64,000 bases of DNA from UBA4877 sp002399285 (GCA_036771835.1 DAIPGN010000001.1:336236-400235); one strand, 5' to 3'. Positions 54,780 to 62,605 are shown, counted from the stretch's first letter. The notes: generated by a model from the letters alone, not told the origin. Numbers and translations are program-made.

Positions 54780-54808
54780 ATTATACATCACTTATAATAT
54801 AAAGTAAA
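54780..54808 (-). promoter_or_regulatory. Predicted promoter of the cobalamin-riboswitch operon
   Basis: On the minus strand TTTACT (54803-54808) and TATAAT (54780-54785) are 17 bp apart, about 18 bp before the first conserved riboswitch base. Confidence 0.65.
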
Positions 54809-54880
54809 TTTTGAATGATCTTCAAACATTGATATAATGCCGCTGTCATAAGAGCAGCAAAATTTCGTTCACATATAGAA

Positions 54881-55210
54881 TTACGAAAGAATAAATTCAT
54901 GCTCTTCAAAAATCAATCCATCTTTGAATTCAAAAATATCACAGGACCGCTCATTCAGATTATTTACCAAAATCGTCACAATACGATTTCCACTATTATT
55001 CTGGTACAGTTTCTCGCACACAAAAGTACTACCATTTCCTGCGTAAGCCTCGATCATCGCAGTTAAGTAGGAATCAATGCCGGTAATAATACTGACCTTT
55101 TTAGAATGAAGCGTCCATTTTACATCAGGATGAAGGAAATTCCTGTATGTATCCCAATCCCTTTTATTTTCTGCTTCAAAAAAAGCTATAAGTCTATCTT
55201 TATTATCCAT
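54881..55210 (-). CDS. SnoaL/NTF2-like small protein
   Basis: A 109-aa cone-shaped alpha+beta fold protein of the NTF2/SnoaL/DUF4440 type. The N-terminal helix with DRLIAFFEAENKRDWDTYRN near residue 4 and the HPDVKWTLH strand near 28 are typical; the end FEFKDGLIFEEHEFI matches the last strand. Members range from enzymes to binding proteins; the role here is unknown. ATG 55210 has AAGGGGA 13 bases upstream. A longer in-frame reading extends into the tRNA-Ala gene and its terminator and is rejected. Confidence 0.7.
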   Translation of the reverse strand: MDNKDRLIAFFEAENKRDWDTYRNFLHPDVKWTLHSKKVSIITGIDSYLTAMIEAYAGNGSTFVCEKLYQNNSGNRIVTILVNNLNERSCDIFEFKDGLIFEEHEFILS

Positions 55211-55265
55211 TTTTATAAACCGTCCCCTTCGAAACAATATAAAATAGTATAACAAGAAACACATA

Positions 55266-55304
55266 AAAATAAAAGGACCTGCACCATTACGGTTCAAATC
55301 CTTT
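55266..55304 (-). terminator. Terminator of tRNA-Ala(GGC)
   Basis: On the minus strand AAAGGA pairs with TCCTTT, with ACC/GGT inside, and is followed by TATTTTTATG. It lies about 15 bp past the tRNA 3' end. Confidence 0.6.
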
Positions 55305-55318
55305 ATTTCCTCTTGAAA

Positions 55319-55394
55319 TGGTGGAGACGATGGGAATCGAACCCACGACCTCGTGAATGCCATTCACGCACTCTCCCAACTGAGCTACGTCCCC
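55319..55394 (-). tRNA. tRNA-Ala, anticodon GGC
   Basis: 76 nt including encoded CCA. Acceptor stem GGGGACG pairs with CGTCTCC; D arm GCTCAGTTGGGAGAG; anticodon stem CGTGA/TCACG with loop ATGGCAT gives anticodon GGC; the T arm contains GGGTTCGATTCCC. A 17-bp-spaced promoter lies just upstream at 55412-55440. Confidence 0.96.
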
Positions 55395-55411
55395 AATTGA
55401 TTACAATTAAT

Positions 55412-55440
55412 ATTATATTTTAATAGGCGCCACAAGTCAA
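55412..55440 (-). promoter_or_regulatory. Promoter of tRNA-Ala(GGC)
   Basis: On the minus strand TTGACT (55435-55440) and TATAAT (55412-55417) are 17 bp apart, about 18 bp before the tRNA. Confidence 0.7.
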
Positions 55441-55475
55441 CAGTTTTTTAACGGTAGGGTGGTCCCATCACTATA

Positions 55476-55904
55476 TTAACACTTTTTCTCCATCTCATTT
55501 TTTAATATTTCATTGCCATAAACTATATTATCCCTTCCTGTTTCCATGATCTGCTTAACAAGGGCTTCCGGATCATTTATACTTTCTCTGAGGTTTAATG
55601 CTTCAATAAGAATAGGCAAATTGGTCCCGGATATCACATGTATGTTGCATTCAGGTTTTTCGGTATATGCAACCATGGATCTATTAAATGGACTGCCCCC
55701 TGTTAAATCAGTAAAAACTACGATTCCTTCACCATAATCAAGTTTGTCTAAAGTCTGGTTTATCGCATTATCTAATGCTGCCGTATCAAAATCAGGCAGA
55801 AAGTCAATGCATTCTATATTCTTTTGTTTACCAACAATCATTTCGGCAGCACCTAAAATGCCGCTGCCGAAATGATTGTGGCCTATTACCAAAAAGCCAA
55901 GCAT
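55476..55904 (-). CDS. PTS mannose/fructose/sorbose-family EIIA
   Basis: A 142-aa EIIA of the mannose class, the first phosphate acceptor from HPr. The active-site histidine lies in FLVIGHNHFGSG near residue 9-11, and the segment VVFTDLTGGSPFNRSM near 62 is a family hallmark (GGSP). GHxHF resembles the AgaF/ManX branch. The ATG at 55904 has AAGG seven bases upstream. It is the last gene of the GntR-IIB-IIC-IID-SIS-IIA operon; phosphate would pass from this protein to EIIB (58394-58888). Confidence 0.92.
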   Translation of the reverse strand: MLGFLVIGHNHFGSGILGAAEMIVGKQKNIECIDFLPDFDTAALDNAINQTLDKLDYGEGIVVFTDLTGGSPFNRSMVAYTEKPECNIHVISGTNLPILIEALNLRESINDPEALVKQIMETGRDNIVYGNEILKNEMEKKC

Positions 55905-55915
55905 CATATCACCTT

Positions 55916-56677
55916 TTATATCGTTATATTATTTTTCTTGATCAATTCCGTATAATCATGATAAACATCATCATTATTCTCCGGAGGAACCTCTACAACA
56001 TTAGGTGACACAAATATCGACAGTTTGCGGCCCTTCTTTTGTAAGATCTTAGCTGTTTCCGAAGCAAACGCCTGTGTTATATAAATGACCGATAATGTGG
56101 AACCTGCGCCAACCTTTTGATGATAACCATCCACTTTTACTAATGCGTCTTCCAATGGTACACAATTATCTATCAAAACATCGGCTAAATCTCCAAGTTT
56201 TTTACCACTCGAATGTGTCGCCTTAGCCTTTTTATAGTTCTCACCGGATGTAATGGCAACTACTTTTAACCCTCTCTCTTTCGCATACATTGCAGCTTCT
56301 ACTGGTGCCGCATTTAGTCCGCCATGCGAATATACCACCATCGTATCGGCAGGTTTCAAATCATAGCTTTGTAAGAAATTTTTAATATATCCTTCCTGTC
56401 TTTCGATCCATAAAAGTTCTCTGGCACCGCCTGCACCTATGACATTGTTCCACATCAATCTTGGATCCATCAGAGGATGAAAGCCGACTATCCCACCATA
56501 TCTCGGAAATATATCTAATGTGGGAATTACCGAGTGACCGCTTCCGAATAAATGGACAAGATTACCTTTAGATATTGATTCGGCCATTATTTCAGCAGCC
56601 TTTTTAATATTGTCCTCTTGAGTCGAAGATATCTTTTTCAGCACCTCGTCGGCCTTTTCAAAGTATTCAATAGGCAT
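55916..56677 (-). CDS. SIS-domain sugar-phosphate-binding protein (UPF0309-like)
   Basis: A 253-aa single SIS (sugar isomerase) domain. The phosphosugar-binding loop is HLFGSGHSVIP near residue 43 and the second conserved segment is VYSHGGLNAAPVEAA near 118, with VVAITSGENYKKA near 142. Stand-alone SIS proteins of this type are isomerases, deaminase-like or regulators of aminosugar or glycation-product use. Its place inside a PTS operon suggests it acts on the phosphorylated substrate. The ATG at 56677 has AAAGGAG upstream; the longer reading is rejected. Confidence 0.82.
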   Translation of the reverse strand: MPIEYFEKADEVLKKISSTQEDNIKKAAEIMAESISKGNLVHLFGSGHSVIPTLDIFPRYGGIVGFHPLMDPRLMWNNVIGAGGARELLWIERQEGYIKNFLQSYDLKPADTMVVYSHGGLNAAPVEAAMYAKERGLKVVAITSGENYKKAKATHSSGKKLGDLADVLIDNCVPLEDALVKVDGYHQKVGAGSTLSVIYITQAFASETAKILQKKGRKLSIFVSPNVVEVPPENNDDVYHDYTELIKKNNITI

Positions 56678-56759
56678 AAATAATCTCTCCTTTTGTTTTT
56701 TGATATTTATTGTATAAACAGTGATTAGATCAACCACTATTTTGCTAATTATTTGTTCC

Positions 56760-57569
56760 CTACAATATGTTTAATGCCGTAGCAATAAATGCAAATACGA
56801 ATATAAAACCCATCACCCAAATTGGAGATTTCTTTTTTACTGATAATAAATACCATACCATCCCTACTATTAATAACGGAATTAATCCAGGTATTATTTT
56901 ATCCAAAATATCTTGTAACGAGAGAACCATTTTCCCAGAAGTATATTTTAGTGGCGAAGTAACAGTAATATAAGTCGCACTTAATGCTCCCATTACAAGT
57001 AAACCCAATACGCTTAAAGCATCGGTCAATGAATTTAGTTGTCCATTCCCCATTATATTCTGTATTCCTACCAGGCCTGTATTATATCCAAATTTGTATA
57101 AGTACCATGAATATAATGCAGTCAATACCGGATAAGCAATAAAATAGAATAATGGGCCTACCACGCCTAGGGTATTGGTTATCCCCAAAGCTATGGCTAA
57201 TAATATAGGAATTAATGTGCCCGATATTAAGGTATCTCCAATTCCTGACAGTGGTCCCATAAGTGCTACTTTTACTGTATTAATAGCATCATCGTCAATT
57301 TCTGCACCATTTGCCCGCTGTTCTTCCATAGCTGCCGTTACTCCGTTTATAACACTTCCGATTTGGGGTTCTACATTAAAAAGCACAAGATGTCTTTTCA
57401 AAGCAGCGCTTATATCTTCTTGTTTGTCATAGAGCTCTCTTATTATTGGGACCATTGAATGAGCAAAAGCTATTCCCTGCATTCTTTCGCCACTCTGTGA
57501 TGATCCGTTAAAGAAAAACCATGTTAGCCATGATTTGAATAATGTTTTATTGGACAATTTTTTACTCAT
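56760..57569 (-). CDS. PTS mannose-family EIID
   Basis: A 269-aa EIID membrane component. The N-terminal FKSWLTWFFFNGSSQSGERM near residue 9 and GIAFAHSMVPIIRELYD near 31 are typical, as is VALMGPLSGIGDTLISGTL near 103. The last third has hydrophobic segments ending in AFIATALNIL. With EIIC it forms the translocation channel of the mannose-type PTS. The ATG at 57569 lies nine bases after AGGGGAGG and overlaps the EIIC gene by 8 bp; longer readings run into EIIC. Confidence 0.92.
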   Translation of the reverse strand: MSKKLSNKTLFKSWLTWFFFNGSSQSGERMQGIAFAHSMVPIIRELYDKQEDISAALKRHLVLFNVEPQIGSVINGVTAAMEEQRANGAEIDDDAINTVKVALMGPLSGIGDTLISGTLIPILLAIALGITNTLGVVGPLFYFIAYPVLTALYSWYLYKFGYNTGLVGIQNIMGNGQLNSLTDALSVLGLLVMGALSATYITVTSPLKYTSGKMVLSLQDILDKIIPGLIPLLIVGMVWYLLSVKKKSPIWVMGFIFVFAFIATALNIL

Positions 57570-58335
57570 TGCCATCAACCTCCCCTGGCTTTGATGTAAA
57601 TTTAAACCAAAATGCTGCCAATACAATGCCGAATAGTGCAATCGCTAATATGGGCAGTTTCAGATATTCTACCAATAAAAAACCTACCAAAAATATACCA
57701 AGATAAATTTTATCTTTTACGATCATATTAAGCAAAAGTCCTATTCCCAAAGCAGGCAATAATCCTCCAACCACTTGCAGATAATGGTTTAAAAACGGCG
57801 GTATGATTGTTACTAAATGTTGTAAAAATCCATTGCCAAAATAAAGAATTACAAAAGCGGGTACAAAACGTAAAATAAAATTTACTATCTGAGGGTAAAG
57901 GTTCATTGATGCTACACCATGGAGATTTCCACTCTCAGCGTATTTATCTGCTTTATGCGCGAAATACACATTTATAACCCAGATTAGATTCCAAATCAGT
58001 ACGCCAATTAATCCAACAGGTACCGCCAATGTAGGCGCTAATTTGGGATCCATATTTGATAATATAACAAGAGCAGTTGTCAAATACCCTATATAATCCA
58101 CATCAAATGGCATCACAGCTCCCGGTGTAATAATGCCGATATACATAGCCTGAATAATCACACCTACTTCCAATGCAACAGGCATGTTCCCAAGAATTAA
58201 ACCTACTAATGCCGATGCAATCAAGGGTCGTCCAAGCGTATAAAAACCACCGGTAGTACCAAAAAACCATGGCGTTCCGATCGCACCCAAATATGCTAAA
58301 AGGGCAATCAGAATTAATTTCAGTGTCATAGGCAT
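57562..58335 (-). CDS. PTS mannose-family EIIC
   Basis: A 257-aa EIIC with about seven hydrophobic segments. Family hallmarks are GRPLIASALVGLILGNMPVAL near residue 35 and AMYIGIITPGAVMPFDVDYI near 64. It carries the sugar-binding path of the transporter with EIID. AGGAGG lies six bases before the ATG. The order IIB-IIC-IID and the overlap with IID fit a single operon. The sugar is not decidable; mannose-family systems import mannose, sorbose, galactosamine, gluconate-like and Amadori compounds. Confidence 0.92.
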   Translation of the reverse strand: MPMTLKLILIALLAYLGAIGTPWFFGTTGGFYTLGRPLIASALVGLILGNMPVALEVGVIIQAMYIGIITPGAVMPFDVDYIGYLTTALVILSNMDPKLAPTLAVPVGLIGVLIWNLIWVINVYFAHKADKYAESGNLHGVASMNLYPQIVNFILRFVPAFVILYFGNGFLQHLVTIIPPFLNHYLQVVGGLLPALGIGLLLNMIVKDKIYLGIFLVGFLLVEYLKLPILAIALFGIVLAAFWFKFTSKPGEVDGNE

Positions 58336-58393
58336 ATAATTCCTCCTAACAATTTTTTTAAATTCATATTGGTAAGAAACCTACATTTTATGA

Positions 58394-58888
58394 CTAATCT
58401 TTAAAAAACTTCTGTCTTTCTTTACTCCAAGTATAACTGGGTGTGTCAGGAACCAATTGGAAAGTAATCTTTTGTCCTTGCTTGTGCAACTGCTCAATAA
58501 TCTGGATATCTTCTTCCGTCAAAAAAATATTATGCGTTATTTCAAATTTATTTTCCTCTCCTTTCTTTGAAACGTTGCCGATATTTATTGAATCGATGAC
58601 GATCCCATCGTCTGCCAGACTTTTTAACATAGAAGGAAATCTAATTAATATGAGGGTGTTATTATTTTCATTGCTCAATTTTTGCATTACATCCTTGGCG
58701 TCTACATATGAGCAAACAAATGTACTGTATGCTTTAGGAACACTCATAGTCATTATCGATTTAAGCATATCGTTTTTTGCTGTCTTGTCATCGATAACTA
58801 CTATGTTTTTTACATTTAGATAACTCGCCCATTTGGTAATGATTTGACCGTGTATTAATCTATCATCTACTCTAATGAAATTAGACAA
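58394..58888 (-). CDS. PTS mannose-family EIIB
   Basis: A 164-aa EIIB that takes phosphate from EIIA and gives it to the sugar. The phosphorylated histidine is in VDDRLIHGQIITKW near residue 14, a complete family signature. GMxx-like segments later (KNDMLKSIMTMSVP near 41) fit the fold. The start codon is TTG with AAGGAG eight bases upstream. It is the second gene of the operon, 24 bp after gntR. Confidence 0.93.
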   Translation of the reverse strand: MSNFIRVDDRLIHGQIITKWASYLNVKNIVVIDDKTAKNDMLKSIMTMSVPKAYSTFVCSYVDAKDVMQKLSNENNNTLILIRFPSMLKSLADDGIVIDSINIGNVSKKGEENKFEITHNIFLTEEDIQIIEQLHKQGQKITFQLVPDTPSYTWSKERQKFFKD

Positions 58889-58912
58889 TTTCGCTTCTCC
58901 TTCCTTGTATTT

Positions 58913-59647
58913 TTATTGATTTAATAAGTTGACTTTCAATGAATATCTGTCTCCTCTCAAAATTGATTCTGCATATTCAAATGGTAGATTATCTTTTGTA
59001 TAGGTGATACGTTTTACAAAAAATGCAGGACTGCCTTTTTTCTGATCCAACATCGTGTATGTGCTTTTTTCAGTCAAAATCTTAATGCTGTACTCTTCGG
59101 ATGCCTCAGATGGAACTATTCCCGCCTCCTCCAATAATTCGTATAACGAAGTCATATTTTTAAATCTTTCCGTCTTCAAGGAAGGTATCAGCTTTTGAGG
59201 TATATATGATGTTTGTATTGCCATCGGCTCATTGTCAGCCAATCTTAATCTGCACACCCTTACAATCAAGTCATCTGCGCTTAAACCCAAAATTTCCGCA
59301 ATAAACTCATTACTTAAAGTTGAAATATCTATCAACTTTGTCGTAGGTTTCAAACCCTTTTCTTTAAGTTCATTTGTAAAACTCATCAGGTTAAGATACC
59401 TGCTTATTTTAGGTTTAGCAACAAAGGTGCCCTTCCCCTGTATTCTATAAAGATATCCTTCATTGACTAAATCCGATAAGGCCTTCTTGATGGTTATTGA
59501 GCTGACATTATATATTTTTTTAAGCTCATTTTCACTTGGTATTTTTTCATCGTATACATACTCTTTACTCTTTATCCTGTTTATAATGTCTTCCTTTATC
59601 TGATAGTATAACGGCAGTGGGAGTTCTTTATTGATTATTTTTATCAC
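58913..59647 (-). CDS. GntR/HutC-family transcriptional regulator with UTRA domain
   Basis: A 244-aa regulator. The N-terminal winged helix has LPLYYQIKEDIINRIKSKEY near residue 11, KIPSENELKKIYNVSSITIK near 37 and GYLYRIQGKGTFVA near 67; residues 90-240 form a UTRA ligand domain resembling sugar-phosphate binders. It precedes the PTS operon on the same strand, so it probably controls it in response to a phosphorylated sugar. The start is likely GTG 59647, although the spacing to GAGG is short. Confidence 0.9.
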   Translation of the reverse strand: MIKIINKELPLPLYYQIKEDIINRIKSKEYVYDEKIPSENELKKIYNVSSITIKKALSDLVNEGYLYRIQGKGTFVAKPKISRYLNLMSFTNELKEKGLKPTTKLIDISTLSNEFIAEILGLSADDLIVRVCRLRLADNEPMAIQTSYIPQKLIPSLKTERFKNMTSLYELLEEAGIVPSEASEEYSIKILTEKSTYTMLDQKKGSPAFFVKRITYTKDNLPFEYAESILRGDRYSLKVNLLNQ

Positions 59648-60009
59648 ATCCTCGTTTAAATATTATTTGTGCAAAGGAATGAGCTTATACCCACACGTAC
59701 AAGATTTGCTGCTTTTATTCATAATCATGGCAAACCTTCTCCTGAGTTTGCAGTACCATCCTTCAGTATATAATTTCAACACGATTTACTGCAAAACATT
59801 ATGTTATTATGTTTACATGTTGTTATACTAAGTTCTTTTATTAATATATTCTACATGACTTCTTAAAATCCTTCTTTATATAAAAATTTTTTTGATTTCG
59901 TTTGATATATGGTAATCACGGTATGAAAAGTATGACTCTATAATGAGTATTTATATCTGCGCAAAACAAAAATCCGATACTACTAAGTACCGGAAATGCC
60001 TTACAATAT
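59648..60009. other. Gap between gntR and the tRNA cluster
   Basis: A 362-bp A/T-rich stretch. Near 59800-59822 ATGTT occurs three times at short intervals (ATGTTATTATGTTTACATGTT), which could be part of a GntR operator or promoter but has no clean dyad. Apart from the tRNA terminator at 59965-59996 I see no gene or RNA in it. Confidence 0.4.
59965..59996 (-). terminator. Terminator of the tRNA cluster
   Basis: On the minus strand CCGGTACT pairs with AGTATCGG (one G-U) around a 4-nt loop and is followed by a T5 run. It lies about 15 bp past tRNA-Val(GAC). Confidence 0.7.
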
Positions 60010-60087
60010 TGGTGGGAATAACAGGGCTCGAACCTGTGACCTCTACGATGTCAACGTAGCGCTCTGACCAAGCTGAGCTATATCCCC
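60010..60087 (-). tRNA. tRNA-Val, anticodon GAC
   Basis: 78 nt with encoded CCA. Acceptor GGGGATA with TATTCCC; anticodon stem CTACG/CGTAG with loop TTGACAT giving GAC; T arm GGTTCGAGCCC. It is last of three tandem tRNA genes read from one promoter. Confidence 0.95.
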
Positions 60088-60096
60088 AGATATAAT

Positions 60097-60173
60097 TGGT
60101 GGGGTTAGCAGGACTCGAACCTGTGACCTCTACGATGTGAGCGTAGCGCTCTAACCGGCTGAGCTATAACCCC
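60097..60173 (-). tRNA. tRNA-Val, anticodon CAC
   Basis: 77 nt with encoded CCA. Acceptor GGGGTTA with TAACCCC; anticodon stem CTACG/CGTAG with loop CTCACAT giving CAC; T arm GGTTCGAGTCC. Its anticodon arm stems and T stem are shared with the neighbouring Val(GAC) gene, indicating a tandem duplication with changed anticodon. Confidence 0.95.
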
Positions 60174-60226
60174 GACATTAATATGTATTATATCATATCA
60201 CCATATTTCAGGCAATAATCATACTT

Positions 60227-60302
60227 TGGTGGAGATAAGGGGATTCGAACCCCCGACCTCCTGCATGCGAAGCAGGCACTCTCCCAACTGAGCTATATCC
60301 CC
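60227..60302 (-). tRNA. tRNA-Ala, anticodon CGC
   Basis: 76 nt with encoded CCA. Acceptor GGGGATA with TATCTCC; anticodon stem CCTGC/GCAGG with loop TTCGCAT giving CGC; T arm GGGTTCGAATCCC. First of the three-gene cluster; the promoter is at 60315-60343. Confidence 0.95.
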
Positions 60303-60314
60303 ACAACAAGTTAT

Positions 60315-60343
60315 ATTATAGCAATATATAGCTATTTTTACAA
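60315..60343 (-). promoter_or_regulatory. Promoter of the tRNA Ala-Val-Val cluster
   Basis: On the minus strand TTGTAA (60338-60343) and TATAAT (60315-60320) are 17 bp apart, 12 bp before the mature tRNA-Ala 5' end. Confidence 0.6.
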
Positions 60344-60385
60344 GAGGTCATATCCAAGTATTTCTTAGCTGCGCTGGTTTTTGTT

Positions 60386-60658
60386 TTAGTATATATTAAA
60401 ATCCACATACTTACCCTTATATTCCTGCCACTTGATATCCACATCCTCTACTCTAGCATACCGGATATTATTCTTTATAAAATCAACCAGGTTTAATATA
60501 TCTTGCTCTTCCCCCTCAGCCCCCATCTCCACACTGCCATCCTCCAGATTATTTGCATAGCCTTTAACTCCCAGCTCAGTTGCCTTTCTGTATACCTGAT
60601 ATCTTAGGCCTACCCCTTGCACAATACCATATAACCTTATAGCCGCTGTTTTTTTCAT
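60386..60658 (-). CDS. acyP: Acylphosphatase
   Basis: A 90-aa acylphosphatase hydrolysing carboxyl-phosphate bonds such as acetyl- or carbamoyl-phosphate. The catalytic signature is LYGIVQGVGLRYQVYRKA (phosphate-binding Arg near residue 19) and the second is GYANNLEDGSVEM with the catalytic Asn near residue 37. Size and fold elements are standard. AAGGAG precedes the ATG. It is divergent from the comB region. Confidence 0.94.
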   Translation of the reverse strand: MKKTAAIRLYGIVQGVGLRYQVYRKATELGVKGYANNLEDGSVEMGAEGEEQDILNLVDFIKNNIRYARVEDVDIKWQEYKGKYVDFNIY

Positions 60659-60721
60659 GCTTTTCTCTCCTTAAGTTTCTGCGGAATCTGTTATAATATA
60701 TTTTATAAGGAGGTTATACAT

Positions 60722-60808
60722 ATGTCAATGAACGTCTTAACTTATTTTTACGGCAAGCTTGCAAATGTGTGCGGAGCACATACTTTTTTAGGTGATAGAA
60801 ATGATTGA
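60722..60808 (+). CDS. Small 28-aa ORF with strong ribosome binding site, overlapping comB
   Basis: A 28-codon frame starting MSMNVLTYFYGKLANVCG and ending FLGDRND. AAGGAGG lies seven to eight bases upstream of the ATG, and TATAAT at 60692-60697 lies close before it. Its TGA (60806-60808) falls two codons inside comB, whose ATG is 60801, so translation of the two would be coupled. I recognise no family. It may be a leader peptide or a genuine small protein; the comB ribosome binding site AGGTGA is inside its coding part. Confidence 0.45.
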   Translation: MSMNVLTYFYGKLANVCGAHTFLGDRND

Positions 60809-61493
60809 CGTCTGTTTTACTTATTCCGAATTAGAGAGCCCACACGGCAAATTGGCCGTAATAATAGATACGCTGCGTGCAACCACCACAATTATAACCG
60901 CCATAGACAATGGCGCTTCATTCGTAATACCTGTTGAAAGCATAGAAGATGCACTAAGACAAAGAGAAATTCACTGGAATGCGATCCTTGGAGGTGAGAG
61001 AAAGGGTATAAAGATAGAGGGATTTGACATTGGAAATTCTCCGTCAGAATACTCCCGGGATCTTGTTTCGCACAACGCAATTATTATTACTACTACAAAT
61101 GGCACCCGGGCTATAAAAAGCGCCGCAGGCTGCAATAAAATAATTTTGGCAGCCTTGATCAATTCAAAGGCAGCGGCAAATTATATAAAATCAATCAAAG
61201 AAGATATAGTCATCGTCTGTTCTGGAACCGCGGGAAAATTTACAATGGAGGATGCATATACCGCCGGCTGCATTATATCTAAAACAGGCAGAAAAGATCT
61301 GACTGATTCCGCATATGCCGCCAAATACCTATATGATGGATTAAAGCGCGATCCAAAAATTCTTTATAATGCATGCTATCATCTCAATAAGCTTATAGAC
61401 ATGGGCTTTTCGGAGGACGTTGTATATTCTTTGAAAGAGGATACCACCGAGACGATACCATACTATGCCAATGATAAAATAATAAGGGGCTAA
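60801..61493 (+). CDS. comB: 2-phosphosulfolactate phosphatase-like protein ComB
   Basis: A 230-aa ComB-family phosphatase, which in methanogens makes sulfolactate in coenzyme M synthesis; in Clostridia the physiological substrate is unclear. Motifs: VIIDTLRATTTIITAI near residue 21, LGGERKGIKIEGFDIGNSP near 56, TTTNGTRAIKSA near 97, and CSGTAGKFTMEDAYTAG near 135. ATG 60801 lies five bases after AGGTGA; the GTG at 60792 is inside that site. A 28-codon ORF overlaps its start. Confidence 0.9.
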   Translation: MIDVCFTYSELESPHGKLAVIIDTLRATTTIITAIDNGASFVIPVESIEDALRQREIHWNAILGGERKGIKIEGFDIGNSPSEYSRDLVSHNAIIITTTNGTRAIKSAAGCNKIILAALINSKAAANYIKSIKEDIVIVCSGTAGKFTMEDAYTAGCIISKTGRKDLTDSAYAAKYLYDGLKRDPKILYNACYHLNKLIDMGFSEDVVYSLKEDTTETIPYYANDKIIRG

Positions 61494-61509
61494 ATGCCCC
61501 TAATATTTT

Positions 61510-62400
61510 TTATTTGGAAGGGGATTTGTAATCTCCCGGCTCCACGTTGAAGGATATGTCAGTCCCGTCGCTCGAAGCGATTATCGTCCCGCATTCGTCT
61601 GTCCGGTAAACGGTTATGCCGTTATCCTCCAACAACTTCATGGTCTCCTTGTGAGGGTGCCCGTAGTCATTTCCTCTTCCCGCGCATATGACTGCATATT
61701 CTGGTGATACTGCTGCAAGAAGGTTTTCCGATGTGGAGGATGAACTGCCGTGATGGCCGATCTTTAATACGTCTGCACTGACATTATATCCTTTATCCAG
61801 TATTTCGTTCTCCGATTGCTTTTCCGCATCGCCCATAAACAGAAAGCTATTCTGTTTGTATGTCAGTTTGACAACTATGGAATAGTTATTGAGATCCTTA
61901 TAAGTATTAGAGTTGGGTGCCAATATTACAGCATTGACAGAATTGGAAAAGTCAATGTTCATTCCCGCTCTACCCGCAATTATTTTTAGGCCTTTAGATT
62001 GTGCGGCATCCAATACGTCCTCATATGTCTTTGTATTGTTTGCTGCCCGGGGCATATAAAAACTCTTTATATCAAAACTTTTTATGACATTGTCCATTCC
62101 ACCTATGTGATCCTCATGGGGATGCGTTCCTATGAGGACGTCAATCGTATCTATGCCCATGCTCTTTATGTATTTCACCACATCGTCGCCATCTTCATTA
62201 TTCCCTGCATCGATGAGCATGGTCTTATTATCCGGCGTCGTTATCAATATGCAATCGGCCTGGCCTACGTTGATAAAATGTACGTTCAGCAGCGTTTTAT
62301 CCGGTACCTCAACATGAGTTGGCGCATTAAACGAATAGTATGCTATAACGCAAGCCAAAAGCAGTATCAGAACATACCATAATGACTTTTTAATCTTCAT
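61510..62400 (-). CDS. Secreted ComEC/Rec2-like metallo-beta-lactamase-fold hydrolase
   Basis: A 296-aa protein with one N-terminal hydrophobic segment (residues 7-24), so it is secreted or membrane-anchored. The MBL metal motif is GTHPHEDHIGGMD near residue 90 (HxHxDH), preceded by INVGQADCILI near 43 and MLIDAGNN near 62, followed by LFMGDAEKQSE near 188 and KIGHHGSSSSTS near 213. This is the ComEC C-terminal nuclease-like domain as a separate protein. It may degrade extracellular DNA or process a surface substrate. It overlaps the DUF3006 gene by 11 bp, a common pairing. Confidence 0.9.
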   Translation of the reverse strand: MKIKKSLWYVLILLLACVIAYYSFNAPTHVEVPDKTLLNVHFINVGQADCILITTPDNKTMLIDAGNNEDGDDVVKYIKSMGIDTIDVLIGTHPHEDHIGGMDNVIKSFDIKSFYMPRAANNTKTYEDVLDAAQSKGLKIIAGRAGMNIDFSNSVNAVILAPNSNTYKDLNNYSIVVKLTYKQNSFLFMGDAEKQSENEILDKGYNVSADVLKIGHHGSSSSTSENLLAAVSPEYAVICAGRGNDYGHPHKETMKLLEDNGITVYRTDECGTIIASSDGTDISFNVEPGDYKSPSK

Positions 62401-62605
62401 CTTTAAACACCCGATCCATCTTAGCCCTTATCACTTTGCTGCGTTCCAATGTCTTGTCAGTATTTACAATAACGTTAAAGTCCAGCACATCGCCTTCATT
62501 AACATGCATCGGCAATAAATCTTTTGGGAAACTAAAAGATATATCCCCATACTCTATCACAGCATATTCGCCTTCGAATCTATCAATGATACATAATTTT
62601 TCCAT
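62390..62605 (-). CDS. DUF3006 family protein
   Basis: A 71-aa protein, mostly beta, with IIDRFEGEYAVIEYGD near residue 6 and FSFPKDLLPMHVNEGDVLDF near 24. DUF3006 genes regularly sit directly upstream of ComEC-like MBL hydrolases, as here (11-bp overlap), but the function is unknown. No signal peptide is visible, so it is probably cytoplasmic. Confidence 0.85.
   Translation of the reverse strand: MEKLCIIDRFEGEYAVIEYGDISFSFPKDLLPMHVNEGDVLDFNVIVNTDKTLERSKVIRAKMDRVFKDED

Noticed and set aside
55211..55363. N-terminal extension of the NTF2-like protein
   Set aside because: It would be translated from the tRNA-Ala(GGC) gene and its terminator; the ATG at 55210 begins the recognisable fold.
59631..59831. 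66-codon plus-strand frame upstream of gntR
   Set aside because: No ribosome binding site, odd composition rich in Leu, Tyr and Cys, and it overlaps the gntR start region.
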